In this document: positions 9,230 to 17,419 of the stretch, one piece after another
How positions within the stretch are numbered: the stretch's first letter is position 1
Layout: each line of letters starts with the position of its first letter
DNA from: Streptomyces luteogriseus
GTDB taxonomy: Bacteria > Actinomycetota > Actinomycetes > Streptomycetales > Streptomycetaceae
Length of the DNA stretch: 64,000 nt
Assembly: GCF_014205055.1 (NCBI RefSeq)
Contig: NZ_JACHMS010000001.1
Location: 6,696,001-6,760,000, forward strand
Reading direction: 5' to 3'
Program-made: the position numbers and the translations under genes
Notes under the pieces: model-generated
Databases searched by the model: none
Told to the model about the DNA's origin: nothing
The model's input: only the letters and a program-made list of their open reading frames with translations

Positions 9230-10257
9230 TGCACCGGCGTACCCTCCTCACCGGAATCACCGCCGGGCTGGTCGCCGCGGGTACCGCACCCGTCTTCGCC
9301 GCGGCGGGCCGCCGCGTCCTGCACGTCCGCCCCGGCGACTCCGTCCAGGCCGCCGTCGACGCAGTGAGCGGCCCGGGCTGGACCGTCGTCGTGCACCCGG
9401 GGACGTACCGCGAGGTCGTCAGCGTCCCGGCGTCCAGGGCCGGACTGACCCTCAGGGGTGCGAGCAGGGACCCACGCGACACCGTCATCGTCCACGACAA
9501 CGCCAACGGCACACCCAGGCCGGACGGTTCGGGCACCCACGGCACCGCCGGTTCCGCCACCTTCACCTCGGCGGCGCCCGGCCTGACCGTCCGCGATCTG
9601 ACCCTGGCCAACGACTGGCTGCGCGCCGACCACCCCGAGATCACGGGGACACAGGCCGTGGCGGCGTACACGTACGGCGACCGGACCCGCTTCGAGAACG
9701 TCCGGCTCCTGGCCCACCAGGACACCCTCTTCGTCGAGACCGGCGCCCTGGACACCTTCGACCGGCAGTACTTCCACGACTGCTACATCGAGGGCGACGT
9801 GGACTTCGTCTTCGGACGGGCCACGGCGGTGTTCGAGCACTGCCACTTCCGCACGCTCGCGCGGGACGTGGACTTCACGCCCAAGGGCATGGTCTTCGCC
9901 CCCTCCACGGCCCGGGCCAATCCGCACGGCATCCTCGCCGTACGCTGCCGGATCAGCTCCGGCGCCGAGGACGCGGCGTACAAACTGGCCCGGCCCTGGG
10001 TGCCGTCGTACGAGACCACGGCATGGCCGTCGCTGGTCGTGCGGGAGACCCGGATCGGGCCCGGCATCGACGCGGTGACCCCGTACACGAACATGCGGGA
10101 CGCCTACCCGTGGCAGAGCATGCGGTTCGCCGAGTACCGGAACACGGGGCCGGGGGCGGCGGTCCATGTGCCGGAGAACCGGCCCCTGCTGAGCCGCGCA
10201 CAGGCCCGGTCGCACACCAGGGAGACCTACCTCGGCGACTGGCGGCCGTATGCGTAG
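9229..10257 (+). CDS. Secreted pectinesterase (CE8), second tandem copy
   Basis: A 342-residue protein with a Tat-like leader (HRRTLLTGITAGLVAAG). The CE8 motifs are AHQDTL (Asp about 165), GDVDFVFGRATAVFEHC (Asp about 190) and ARPWVPS (Arg about 254). ATG at 9229 overlaps the previous stop as TGATG, with GGAGG just upstream, so the two esterases are probably coupled. Shared motifs (NDWLRADHP, MVFAPSTARANP versus FVFAPSTAGANP, DAYPWQ) show it is a diverged duplicate of the upstream gene. The pair may differ in preference for pectin chain length or methylation pattern; this is inference. Confidence 0.92.
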   Translation: MHRRTLLTGITAGLVAAGTAPVFAAAGRRVLHVRPGDSVQAAVDAVSGPGWTVVVHPGTYREVVSVPASRAGLTLRGASRDPRDTVIVHDNANGTPRPDGSGTHGTAGSATFTSAAPGLTVRDLTLANDWLRADHPEITGTQAVAAYTYGDRTRFENVRLLAHQDTLFVETGALDTFDRQYFHDCYIEGDVDFVFGRATAVFEHCHFRTLARDVDFTPKGMVFAPSTARANPHGILAVRCRISSGAEDAAYKLARPWVPSYETTAWPSLVVRETRIGPGIDAVTPYTNMRDAYPWQSMRFAEYRNTGPGAAVHVPENRPLLSRAQARSHTRETYLGDWRPYA

Positions 10258-11515
10258 GGCCGCCGCGATCCTCCTCGGACTGTGCCTGCTCTGGCCGGCC
10301 GCACCGGCCGGCGCCGCCGACCGGGCCCCCACCGGCTGGGCCTCGACCGGACCCGGTGCGACCGGCGGGGCGGGCGGCCGGACCTGGACGGTGCACACGC
10401 GCGCCGAGCTCAAGGCAGCCCTCGCGAACGACGGCGAGCCGACCGCGCCCAAGGTGATCCGGGTCGCGGGCGACATCAACGGCCACGAGAGCGACGACGG
10501 TTCCCTGCTCGGCGAGCAGGACGACGCGCCCGGATACGACCTCGCCCAGTACATGTCCTGCTTCGGCGAGGACGGTTCCACCTGGTCCGACACCCGCTTC
10601 GACCACTGCAAGCGGCAGCGGCAGCTGCGGCAGACCGGGTCGAACAAGGAGAAGGCGCAGATCCAGCTCACCGTGCCGGCCCACACCACGCTCGAAGGCG
10701 CCGGCCGCGACGCCCGGCTCCTCGGGGTGTTCCTGACCGTCAACACCGGCAGCAACATCATCGTGCGGAACCTGCACCTCGAAGCACCCGTCGACCACTT
10801 CACCAGTTGGTCCCCGGACGACGGCACCCACGGCAGCTGGAACGCCCGCTTCGACGCCATGACCGTGATCACCGGCAGGAACATCTGGATCGACCACTGC
10901 ACTTTCACCGACGGTCGCTTCCCCGACCGCGAGGCACCCCTCGGCTTCCACGGCGAGCGGGTGCAGCGGCACGACGGGCTGCTGGACATCGAGGACGGCT
11001 CCGACTTCGTCACCGTCTCCGACAGCCGCTTCGAGGACCACGACAAGGCGATCCTCATCGGGTCGGGCGACGGACGCGGCGACCGCGACCGCGGGCACCT
11101 CAAGGTGACCTTCGTACGCAACCTGTTCAGCGACATCGTGCAGCGCGCACCCCGGGTCCGCTTCGGGCAGGTGCACGTCGTCAACAACGTCCACCGGGGT
11201 CGGGCGCCGCTCTACGCCCTGGGTGTCGGCGTCGAGTCGGCGATCTTCTCCGAGCGCAACGTCTTCCGGTATCCCGGCGCAGGGCCGTCGCTCGCCGTCG
11301 CCGCCTACGGGGGCGCGGAGTTCCACGACACCGGCTCCTGGTTCAACGGCCGGCCCGCCCGGCTGAACGCCGTGGCGAACGCACTCGGTCTCGGGAGCGA
11401 CGTCGGCTGGGACCCCGCCGACGTCTACGACCACCGCGCCCTGAACTCCCCGTCGGCGGTCGAGCGGTACGTACTGCGGCACGCCGGAGCCGGGAGGCCC
11501 CATGGACGCCCATGA
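10250..11515 (+). CDS. Secreted pectate lyase, PL1 family
   Basis: A 421-residue protein with a short Sec leader (MRRAAAILLGLCLLWPAAP). The PL1 helix contains NIWIDHCTFTDGRFPD, HDGLLDIEDGSDFVTVSDS and the catalytic RAPRVRFGQVHVVNN motif at about residue 300. The gene overlaps the preceding pectinesterase by 8 bp and the following esterase by 14 bp, so these form one translationally coupled string. It shares layout with the PL1 protein at 6710-8020, but has a different insert (FGEDGSTWSDTRFDHC) before the first beta-helix turns. Confidence 0.92.
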   Translation: MRRAAAILLGLCLLWPAAPAGAADRAPTGWASTGPGATGGAGGRTWTVHTRAELKAALANDGEPTAPKVIRVAGDINGHESDDGSLLGEQDDAPGYDLAQYMSCFGEDGSTWSDTRFDHCKRQRQLRQTGSNKEKAQIQLTVPAHTTLEGAGRDARLLGVFLTVNTGSNIIVRNLHLEAPVDHFTSWSPDDGTHGSWNARFDAMTVITGRNIWIDHCTFTDGRFPDREAPLGFHGERVQRHDGLLDIEDGSDFVTVSDSRFEDHDKAILIGSGDGRGDRDRGHLKVTFVRNLFSDIVQRAPRVRFGQVHVVNNVHRGRAPLYALGVGVESAIFSERNVFRYPGAGPSLAVAAYGGAEFHDTGSWFNGRPARLNAVANALGLGSDVGWDPADVYDHRALNSPSAVERYVLRHAGAGRPHGRP

Positions 11516-12659
11516 AGCCCTGGGACGACGGACGTTCGTGGCCGGGGCGGGGACCGCGCTGCTGGGCGGGGGAGCGGTGAGCGGGGCGGAGGCGGCGGTC
11601 GTGGACGGCCCTTTGCCCGACTTCCACCCCGCGCTGAAGGACGCCCTGACCTTCCCGCTCGCCTGGGGCCGGTCCCCGATCCGCGACGTCCGCGCCTGGC
11701 GGCGTGCCGCCCGGGCCACCGTCGAGGAGCACCTCCTCGTCGAGCGGCAGGACGGGACACCCTACGCGCCCGAGTTCAGCGGCCGTTCCCGGACGCGGGA
11801 CTGCACCCGCGAGCTGGTGACCGTCTCCCTCACCCGCTACGAACGGGTCCGCGGAGTCCTGCTCACCCCGCACGGCCGCGGGCCGTTCCCCGCGGTGCTG
11901 CTCCTGCACGACCATGGCGCCCGGTTCGACATCGGCAAGGAGAAACTCGTCCGGCCCTGGTACGACGACACCCGTCTCGCCTCCGCGCGGGCCTGGGCCG
12001 ACAGGTACTTCAGCGGGCGGTTCGTCGGGGACGAACTGGCCCGGCGCGGCTATGTGGTGCTGTGCCTGGACGCCCTCGGCTGGGGCGACCGCGGGCCCCT
12101 CGCCTACGAGCAGCAGCAGGCCCTGGCCTCGAACTTCTACAACCTCGGCTCCTCGCTCGCCGGGCTCATGGCCAGGGAGGACCAGCGAGCAGCCGCGTTC
12201 CTGGCGGGGCTCGACCGGGTGGACGCCCGGCGGGTCGCGGCCGTCGGCTTCTCCATGGGCGCCTACCGGGCCTGGCAGACCGCCGCCCTCAGCGACCACG
12301 TCGCGGCCGCCGCGAGCATCTGCTGGATGACCGGGCTGAAGGAGATGATGGTGCCCGGCAACAACACGCTGCGCGGGCAGTCGGCTTACTACATGCTCCA
12401 CCCGGGTCTCGCCCGGCACCTCGACATCCCCGACGTGGCGAGCATCGCCGCGCCCCGGCCGGCGCTGTTCTTCAACGGCGGGCTCGACACGCTGTTCCCG
12501 GCCGAGGGCGTACGGGTCGCGTACGACAAGCTGCGTGCCGTCTGGCGGTCACGCCACGCCGAGGACCGGATAAGGATTAAGACGTGGCCGGAGCTCGGCC
12601 ACGTCTTCACCCACGAGATGCAGGACGAGGTCTTCAACTGGCTCGACGACGTCCTGTGA
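11502..12659 (+). CDS. Secreted alpha/beta-hydrolase, probable pectin/xylan esterase
   Basis: A 385-residue protein. A Tat-type leader (GRRTFVAGAGTALLGGGAVSG) precedes an alpha/beta-hydrolase domain with LLLHDHGARFDIGKEK near the oxyanion region, the nucleophile elbow GFSMGAYR (Ser about 250) and a likely catalytic His in LGHVFTHEM. The HDHGA/IGKEK block resembles, from memory, the esterases placed in CE19 (pectin methylesterases). An acetylxylan-esterase-like role is the alternative. It overlaps the upstream lyase gene by 14 bp and ends four bases before the convergent GH43 gene. The exact ester cleaved cannot be told from sequence. Confidence 0.75.
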   Translation: MDAHEALGRRTFVAGAGTALLGGGAVSGAEAAVVDGPLPDFHPALKDALTFPLAWGRSPIRDVRAWRRAARATVEEHLLVERQDGTPYAPEFSGRSRTRDCTRELVTVSLTRYERVRGVLLTPHGRGPFPAVLLLHDHGARFDIGKEKLVRPWYDDTRLASARAWADRYFSGRFVGDELARRGYVVLCLDALGWGDRGPLAYEQQQALASNFYNLGSSLAGLMAREDQRAAAFLAGLDRVDARRVAAVGFSMGAYRAWQTAALSDHVAAAASICWMTGLKEMMVPGNNTLRGQSAYYMLHPGLARHLDIPDVASIAAPRPALFFNGGLDTLFPAEGVRVAYDKLRAVWRSRHAEDRIRIKTWPELGHVFTHEMQDEVFNWLDDVL

Positions 12660-12662
12660 GGC

Positions 12663-14879
12663 TCATCGCCGAACCGGCTTGATGCCCTCCAGGGTCGGCA
12701 CCACCGGCTTGATGCCGCCGTCGGCCGCGAACTCCATGCGGTCGATGGTGGTCTCCCGGTGCATGCCGTCGCCGCCGGGCCTGCCGGGGCCGTTGAGGGC
12801 GAAGCGGTGGTAGACCATGTACCAGTCGTCGGTGCCCGGGGTGTTCACCACCGAGTGGTGACCGGTGCCGAGGATGCCGTACTCGGGCCGCTTCTCGAGG
12901 ATCGTCCCGCGCTTGGTCCACGGGCCGAGCGGGGACGGACCCGTCGCGTACGCCACGTGGTAGTTCTCGCTGCGGGTGTCGTCCTCCGACCACATGAAGT
13001 AGTACGTGCCCTTGCGCTTGATCACGAAGGAGCCCTCGCGGAAGTTGTCCGGGGTGATGTCCTGCACCTTCGACGCGTCGAAGGACACCATGTCGTCGTT
13101 GAGCGGCACGACGTACCCGCGTCCGTTGCCCCAGTACAGGTACGCCTGGCCGTCGTCGTCCGTGAAGACCGCCGGGTCGATCATCTGGCCCTTGAGCGCT
13201 CCGCCCTTGGCGACCAGCGGCTTGCCGAGCGCGTCCTTGAAGGGGCCGGCGGGGGAGTCGGCCACCGCGACGCCGATCTGCTGCTCGGCGCAGAAGTAGA
13301 AGTAGTACCTACCGTCGCGCTCGGCGATCGCGGGTGCCCAGGCGTTCTTGTCGGCCCAGCTCACGTCAGGGCCGAGGTCGAGGATGACACCGTGGTCCTT
13401 CCAGTTGACCAGGTCCTTCGACGAGTACGCCTTGAACCTGGTGCCGCTCCAGCCCTGGAAGCCGTCCGTCGTCGGGTAGATCCAGTACCTGCCGTTGAGG
13501 TAGTGCACGTCCGGGTCGGCGTTCAGGCCGGGCAGCATGGGGCTGCGGGTGCGGACCGCCTCGACCGTCCAGATGCGCTTGGTACCGTCGGCCGCCGTCA
13601 CGGTGTACTTCTGCGGCTTGCGGAAGTCGCGCCGGGTGCCGGACCTCGGGCTCAGCACGGCGCCCTCACCGACCCACAGCTTCGGGGCCAGACCACGCAG
13701 ATCGGCATCCGGCTCCATCGGCAGGACGACCTTGGACGCGCTGTCCGTGACGATCGAGTAGCCCTTCTGGTGCTTCGCCGTCGCGTCCACGACCGAGGTG
13801 GGCGTGGCCGGGTAGGCGGCCAGCAGGCGGTCGTACTCCTGCTGCGTCACCGGCAGGACCGTGCCGTGCCTCGGGCTCGCCGGAAGCTGATAGTTCGTGG
13901 ACGGGGTCCACTTGCCGGAGGCGAGGTCGGTGGTCTCGAAGGGGACGTAACCGCGCCCCCCGTACTCGTCGATGAACAGGTACCACTTCTTCTCGGTGTT
14001 CGACTTGAACACCGTCGGGCCCTCGCCACGGTCCATCGCGCCCTTGCCGATGCAGTCGGCCACGAAGTCGTACGTCGTCGAGGTCAGGGAGGTGGACTTC
14101 TCACCGGTGATGAACTTCGAGCAGGGGCCGGCGGAGCCGGGGTCGCGCTCGTCCTTGGTGTAGCGGTAGTACTCGTCCTTGTACTTCACGACCGTGGAGT
14201 CGATCACCGAGTAGCCCGGGTCGTTCCAGACCTTCGGCTCGCTGAAGGTGCGGAAGTCCTTCGTGGTCGCGTACATCATCTTGTTGTACGTGTCGCCCTT
14301 GTGGTCCGGGTCGTCGTCCGCGTACAGCTTCGACGCCCAGAAGACGACGTACGAGTCGAGCTCGTTGTCCCAGTAGGCCTCCGGGGCCCAGGTGTTGCCC
14401 GCGTTGTCCGGGGAGACCTTCACCAGGCGCTGGTCGGTCCAGTGGACCAGGTCGGTGGACTCCCAGACCATGATCGACTTGCTGCCGTGCCGCTGGACCT
14501 GGTCCCAGCTGCCGCTGGAGTTCTGGTACATCCGCAGGTCGGTGGCGATCAGGTAGAACTTGTCGCCCTCGGGAGAGCGGATGACGAACGGGTCGCGCAG
14601 GCCCTTCTCGCCGGTCGTGGACGTCAGCACCGGCTTGCCGGCGTTCAGCTCACGCCAGTGCAGCGGGTCGTTGCCGCGGCTGAGGGCGTAGCGGATCTGC
14701 TCGCCGTCGGCGGTGCCCTCACCGGTGAAGTAGGCGAAGAGGTAACCGGCGTACTCGCTGTGCTTCACGGGTGGGGCTCCGGGGTCTGCGGTGCTGGGCG
14801 GTGCGCTGAGGAGGGTCAGCAGGAGGCCGGTCAGGGCCAGGAAGGGGAGCAGGAGCGTGCGGGCGATGCGGGAGCGCAT
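12663..14879 (-). CDS. Secreted enzyme with two GH43 domains
   Basis: A 738-residue protein with a Sec leader (ARTLLLPFLALTGLLLTLLS). The first propeller (about 40-385) contains GLRDPFVIRSPEGDKFYLIA, NTWAPEAYW, VIDSTVVKY and DRGEGPTVFK. A small beta domain follows (about 390-465, with YTVTAADGTKRIWTVEAV). The second propeller (about 470-735) contains GLNADPDVHYLNGRYWIYPT, NAWAPAIAERDGRYYFYFC, MIDPAVFTDDDGQAYLYWG and FREGSFVIKRKGTYY, giving the Asp/Asp/Glu triad. Arabinan or arabinogalactan side chains of pectin are the likely substrates. ATG at 14879 gives a standard leader; the reading frame is open further upstream but has no leader there. It is transcribed divergently from the PL9 gene. 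Confidence 0.88.
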   Translation of the reverse strand: MRSRIARTLLLPFLALTGLLLTLLSAPPSTADPGAPPVKHSEYAGYLFAYFTGEGTADGEQIRYALSRGNDPLHWRELNAGKPVLTSTTGEKGLRDPFVIRSPEGDKFYLIATDLRMYQNSSGSWDQVQRHGSKSIMVWESTDLVHWTDQRLVKVSPDNAGNTWAPEAYWDNELDSYVVFWASKLYADDDPDHKGDTYNKMMYATTKDFRTFSEPKVWNDPGYSVIDSTVVKYKDEYYRYTKDERDPGSAGPCSKFITGEKSTSLTSTTYDFVADCIGKGAMDRGEGPTVFKSNTEKKWYLFIDEYGGRGYVPFETTDLASGKWTPSTNYQLPASPRHGTVLPVTQQEYDRLLAAYPATPTSVVDATAKHQKGYSIVTDSASKVVLPMEPDADLRGLAPKLWVGEGAVLSPRSGTRRDFRKPQKYTVTAADGTKRIWTVEAVRTRSPMLPGLNADPDVHYLNGRYWIYPTTDGFQGWSGTRFKAYSSKDLVNWKDHGVILDLGPDVSWADKNAWAPAIAERDGRYYFYFCAEQQIGVAVADSPAGPFKDALGKPLVAKGGALKGQMIDPAVFTDDDGQAYLYWGNGRGYVVPLNDDMVSFDASKVQDITPDNFREGSFVIKRKGTYYFMWSEDDTRSENYHVAYATGPSPLGPWTKRGTILEKRPEYGILGTGHHSVVNTPGTDDWYMVYHRFALNGPGRPGGDGMHRETTIDRMEFAADGGIKPVVPTLEGIKPVRR

Positions 14880-14978
14880 GACACTTCCTGTCGGAGTCTG
14901 GGGGATTCTGTTGGATAGCGGCCTTCGGAGTCTCACCGGAGGGACGCAGGGCGTCAACGGGTGCGTGTGAGGCCGGTG

Positions 14979-14997
14979 GTTCCGAAACTTTCGGAAC
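14979..14997. promoter_or_regulatory. CGAAA-type palindromic operator between the GH43 and PL9 genes
   Basis: A perfect 19-bp palindrome, GTTCCGAAACTTTCGGAAC, in the 247-bp divergent intergenic region. It is 99 bp from the GH43 start and 129 bp from the PL9 start. Sites with a CGAAA-N-TTTCG core are known upstream of Streptomyces xylanase and other polysaccharidase genes, where they mediate substrate-dependent control. It is a strong candidate for joint control of both genes. The rest of 14880-15126 shows no further clear element. Confidence 0.75.
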
Positions 14998-15126
14998 GCC
15001 GAGGTCTCCGGCGCACGTGACCGCGGCAACCCTTTCCTGCCCGGCGGCGACTGGTGGACGGAAAACGTGCCGGAGCGGGCCCCTCCGAGCCGTTTCCGTC
15101 CCGATCCCCTAGGAAAGGAACGCTCC

Positions 15127-16281
15127 GTGCTGCCGAGCACCGGACGTCATCGCAGGACCCGTACGCTCTCCATCGCCGCAGCCGTCGCCTGTGCCGCGGG
15201 GGCCGGCGGCGTCTACCTCGGACTGTCGACCGGCGGCGCGCAGGCCGCCTCGGCGGCCGTCACCGTCTCCACCACGGCCCAGCTCGAACAGGCCGTGAAG
15301 AACGCCACCGCCGGCACCGTGATCCAGGTCCGCGGCGGCACCTACTACCCGGCCGCCACCCTCAAGTCCACGGCGAACGGCACGAGTTCCGCACCCATCA
15401 GCCTGCGCGCGTACGGCGCCGAGAAGGTGCGGATCGACGGGTCCAAGCTGCCCGCCGGCTCCTGGCTGGCCGGGATCTACGGCGACCACTGGACCGTGCA
15501 GGACCTGGCCTTCGTCAACTCCCCGGCCCAGGGATTCGTCGCCACGTCGTCGGTCGGCGGCGTCTTCAGGAACCTGGTCACCGCGGACAACGGCGACTCC
15601 GGCTTCACCCTGCGCGGCGACGGCACCACCGGCAACCTCGTGCAGAACCTGGACAGCCACGGCAACTACGACCCGGCCGGCCACGGCCAGAACGCCGACG
15701 GCATCGCCGTCAAGTTCGGCTCCGGGACCGGGAACCGGATCACCGGAGCCCGGCTCTACAACAACTCCGACGACGGCCTCGACCTGTGGCAGTTCTCCTC
15801 CCCGGTCACCATCGAGCACTCCTGGGCCTTCGGCAACGGCGAGAACCGCTGGAACGACGCGGCCTTCGAGGGCAACGGCAACGGCTTCAAACTGGGCGGC
15901 GGAGGCGCGTCCGTCGCCCACGTCGTCAACAACAACGCGGCCTGGGACAACACGCTGCACGGCTTCACCGAGAACTCCAACACCGGCGCCCTCGCCCTGA
16001 ACCGCAACACCGCGTACGCCAACGCCCAGAGCGGCTTCTACTTCGCGACCGGCACGGCCCGCCTCGGCAAGAACCTCGCCGTCGCCGACAAGGGCGGGGC
16101 GGCGAAGCTCGGCTCCTCGACGGTCTCGGCCGGCAACAACTGGGACAGCGGCATCGTCACGCCGCCCTTCAGGTCGACGGACGCGACCACCGCCTACGGA
16201 GCGCGCCGGGCGGACGGCTCCCTTCCCACGACGACGTTCCTGACGACCGGCTCCACGACCATCGGCTCGACGATGGACTGA
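15127..16281 (+). CDS. Secreted pectate lyase, PL9-like beta-helix protein
   Basis: A 384-residue protein. GTG at 15127 is preceded by AAGGAA at a six-base spacing; a start at 15067 is possible but has no good ribosome site. The leader has an Arg-rich start (RHRRTRTLS) and a hydrophobic core ending in GAQA. The right-handed beta-helix has the PL9 hallmarks NADGIAVKFGSG, NSDDGLDLWQF, SWAFGNG and GNGNGFKLGGGG, which in Pel9A carry Ca2+-binding Asp residues and the catalytic Lys (the KLGG lysine). It would cleave de-esterified polygalacturonate. A strong terminator hairpin follows 24 bases after the stop. Confidence 0.87.
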   Translation: MLPSTGRHRRTRTLSIAAAVACAAGAGGVYLGLSTGGAQAASAAVTVSTTAQLEQAVKNATAGTVIQVRGGTYYPAATLKSTANGTSSAPISLRAYGAEKVRIDGSKLPAGSWLAGIYGDHWTVQDLAFVNSPAQGFVATSSVGGVFRNLVTADNGDSGFTLRGDGTTGNLVQNLDSHGNYDPAGHGQNADGIAVKFGSGTGNRITGARLYNNSDDGLDLWQFSSPVTIEHSWAFGNGENRWNDAAFEGNGNGFKLGGGGASVAHVVNNNAAWDNTLHGFTENSNTGALALNRNTAYANAQSGFYFATGTARLGKNLAVADKGGAAKLGSSTVSAGNNWDSGIVTPPFRSTDATTAYGARRADGSLPTTTFLTTGSTTIGSTMD

Positions 16282-16305
16282 GACCGCGCTCCCGCTTGCA
16301 CGACG

Positions 16306-16337
16306 ACGCCCCCGCCGGTGCGAAACGGCGGGGGCGT
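16306..16337 (+). terminator. Terminator of the PL9 gene
   Basis: A perfect 12-bp GC-rich stem (ACGCCCCCGCCG with CGGCGGGGGCGT) and an eight-base loop, 24 bases after the PL9 stop. Confidence 0.8.
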
Positions 16338-16344
16338 CCTGCCG

Positions 16345-16482
16345 ACCGGCCAAGGGGGGCTCGGCCGGTACGTCCGGCCGTCCGGAGGGGGGCTCCGGAG
16401 GGCCGAGGTGCCGGGAGATCCGGCTGGGGGGCCGGACACCCGGCGTTCCGGTCGGCCCAAGGGGGGACGAGGGCCGACCGGA
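16345..16482. repeat. Array of four hairpins, each with a G5-G6 loop
   Basis: Four consecutive inverted repeats fill the gap between the convergent PL9 and PL3 genes. They lie at 16345-16369 (7-bp stem), 16375-16405 (6 bp, mismatch, then 5 bp), 16411-16443 (6 bp, internal loop, then 5 bp) and 16447-16482 (12 bp). Every loop contains GGGGG(G) on the plus strand. A fifth G6 run sits at 16489-16494, just before the PL3 stop. The stem sequences differ from each other while the loops agree. No coding sense is seen. Confidence 0.85.
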
Positions 16483-16500
16483 GTCACAGGGGGGCGGTTC

Positions 16501-17334
16501 CTACTGGTAGCTGATGTCGGACGCCTTGAACTTGCAGCTCTTTCCGTCCGGACCGGGCGGAGTCAGCTCCTTGGGCTCCTTGCCCGTGTTGTTGCCCTCG
16601 AAGCGCACACACGTCTTGATCTTCTTCTTGCCGTCGCCGTGGATGCGGATCTTCGACAGCGTCGCCGTGTCGCCGTAGTTGGCGTTGATCCCGACGATGG
16701 AGTTCAACGGCGCGGTCACGTCGATGTCGCTGAGCACGATCGTGCGCTTGTGCTGCGTCTTGCAGTTGCCGCAGGAGCGGACCAGCTTGCCGGCGTTCTC
16801 CACCTGGAAGCCCGAGACGTTCAGCGTGCCGGCGCCGTTGAACTGCAGCACCTTGTCGTCGGCGTTCTTCGCGCCGCCGCCGATCACCTTGTACACCGCG
16901 GAGGAGGACTTGCCCTTGAAGCTGGCCGCGTCCTCGCCGACGTCCGTCCACCACACGTTCTGCAGCGTGCAACTGCCCTTGCAGTGCACGCCGTCCGCCG
17001 CCGGTGTGCCGATGATGACGTTCTTGAGGACCGCGCCGTCTGCGAGCTCGAAGAGCGGGTCCTGGCCCTCGTCCTGGCTGCCGCCGCCGAGCGCGCCGGT
17101 GCCGTAGAACATCTTCATCCCGCCGTCGCGCACACCGGAGACCGGGATCGTCTTGGACACGGGGGTCTTGCCCTTGTCCGTGGGCCAGGAGGACGCGGCG
17201 CCCGCCGTCGACAGCATCGACGTGGTGACGATCGCCGCACCCGTGATGCCGAACGCGGACACCGCGGCGATCACGGCCCGCCGCTTGGTGGCGCTGCGGC
17301 GATGGCGGACGCGCTGTTCTGCTGGTGCAGTCAT
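16501..17334 (-). CDS. Secreted pectate lyase, PL3 family
   Basis: A 277-residue protein. A long basic leader (KRRAVIAAVSAFGITGAA) precedes the mature enzyme at about residue 48 (SSWPTDKG). PL3 features are DGGMKMFYG, DPLFELADGAVLKNVIIG, ADGVHCKGSCTLQNVWW, DVGEDAASFKG and several Cys residues (HCKGSC, RSCGNCKTQ). The family is small, Ca2+-dependent and cleaves polygalacturonate. GAGGAA lies a few bases upstream of the ATG. The KRR-hydrophobic pattern could suit Tat or Sec. Its 3' end abuts the G-loop hairpin array. The 85 bp upstream must hold its promoter unless it is read from the sigma operon. Confidence 0.92.
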   Translation of the reverse strand: MTAPAEQRVRHRRSATKRRAVIAAVSAFGITGAAIVTTSMLSTAGAASSWPTDKGKTPVSKTIPVSGVRDGGMKMFYGTGALGGGSQDEGQDPLFELADGAVLKNVIIGTPAADGVHCKGSCTLQNVWWTDVGEDAASFKGKSSSAVYKVIGGGAKNADDKVLQFNGAGTLNVSGFQVENAGKLVRSCGNCKTQHKRTIVLSDIDVTAPLNSIVGINANYGDTATLSKIRIHGDGKKKIKTCVRFEGNNTGKEPKELTPPGPDGKSCKFKASDISYQ

Positions 17335-17419
17335 GTACCGATTCCTCAGATGGGGGGTGACTCTTGCGCGTTGTGGTGGTCACCGGTGAGGAAAGGGTTG
17401 CCGCCTCTCCAGGAATTTT

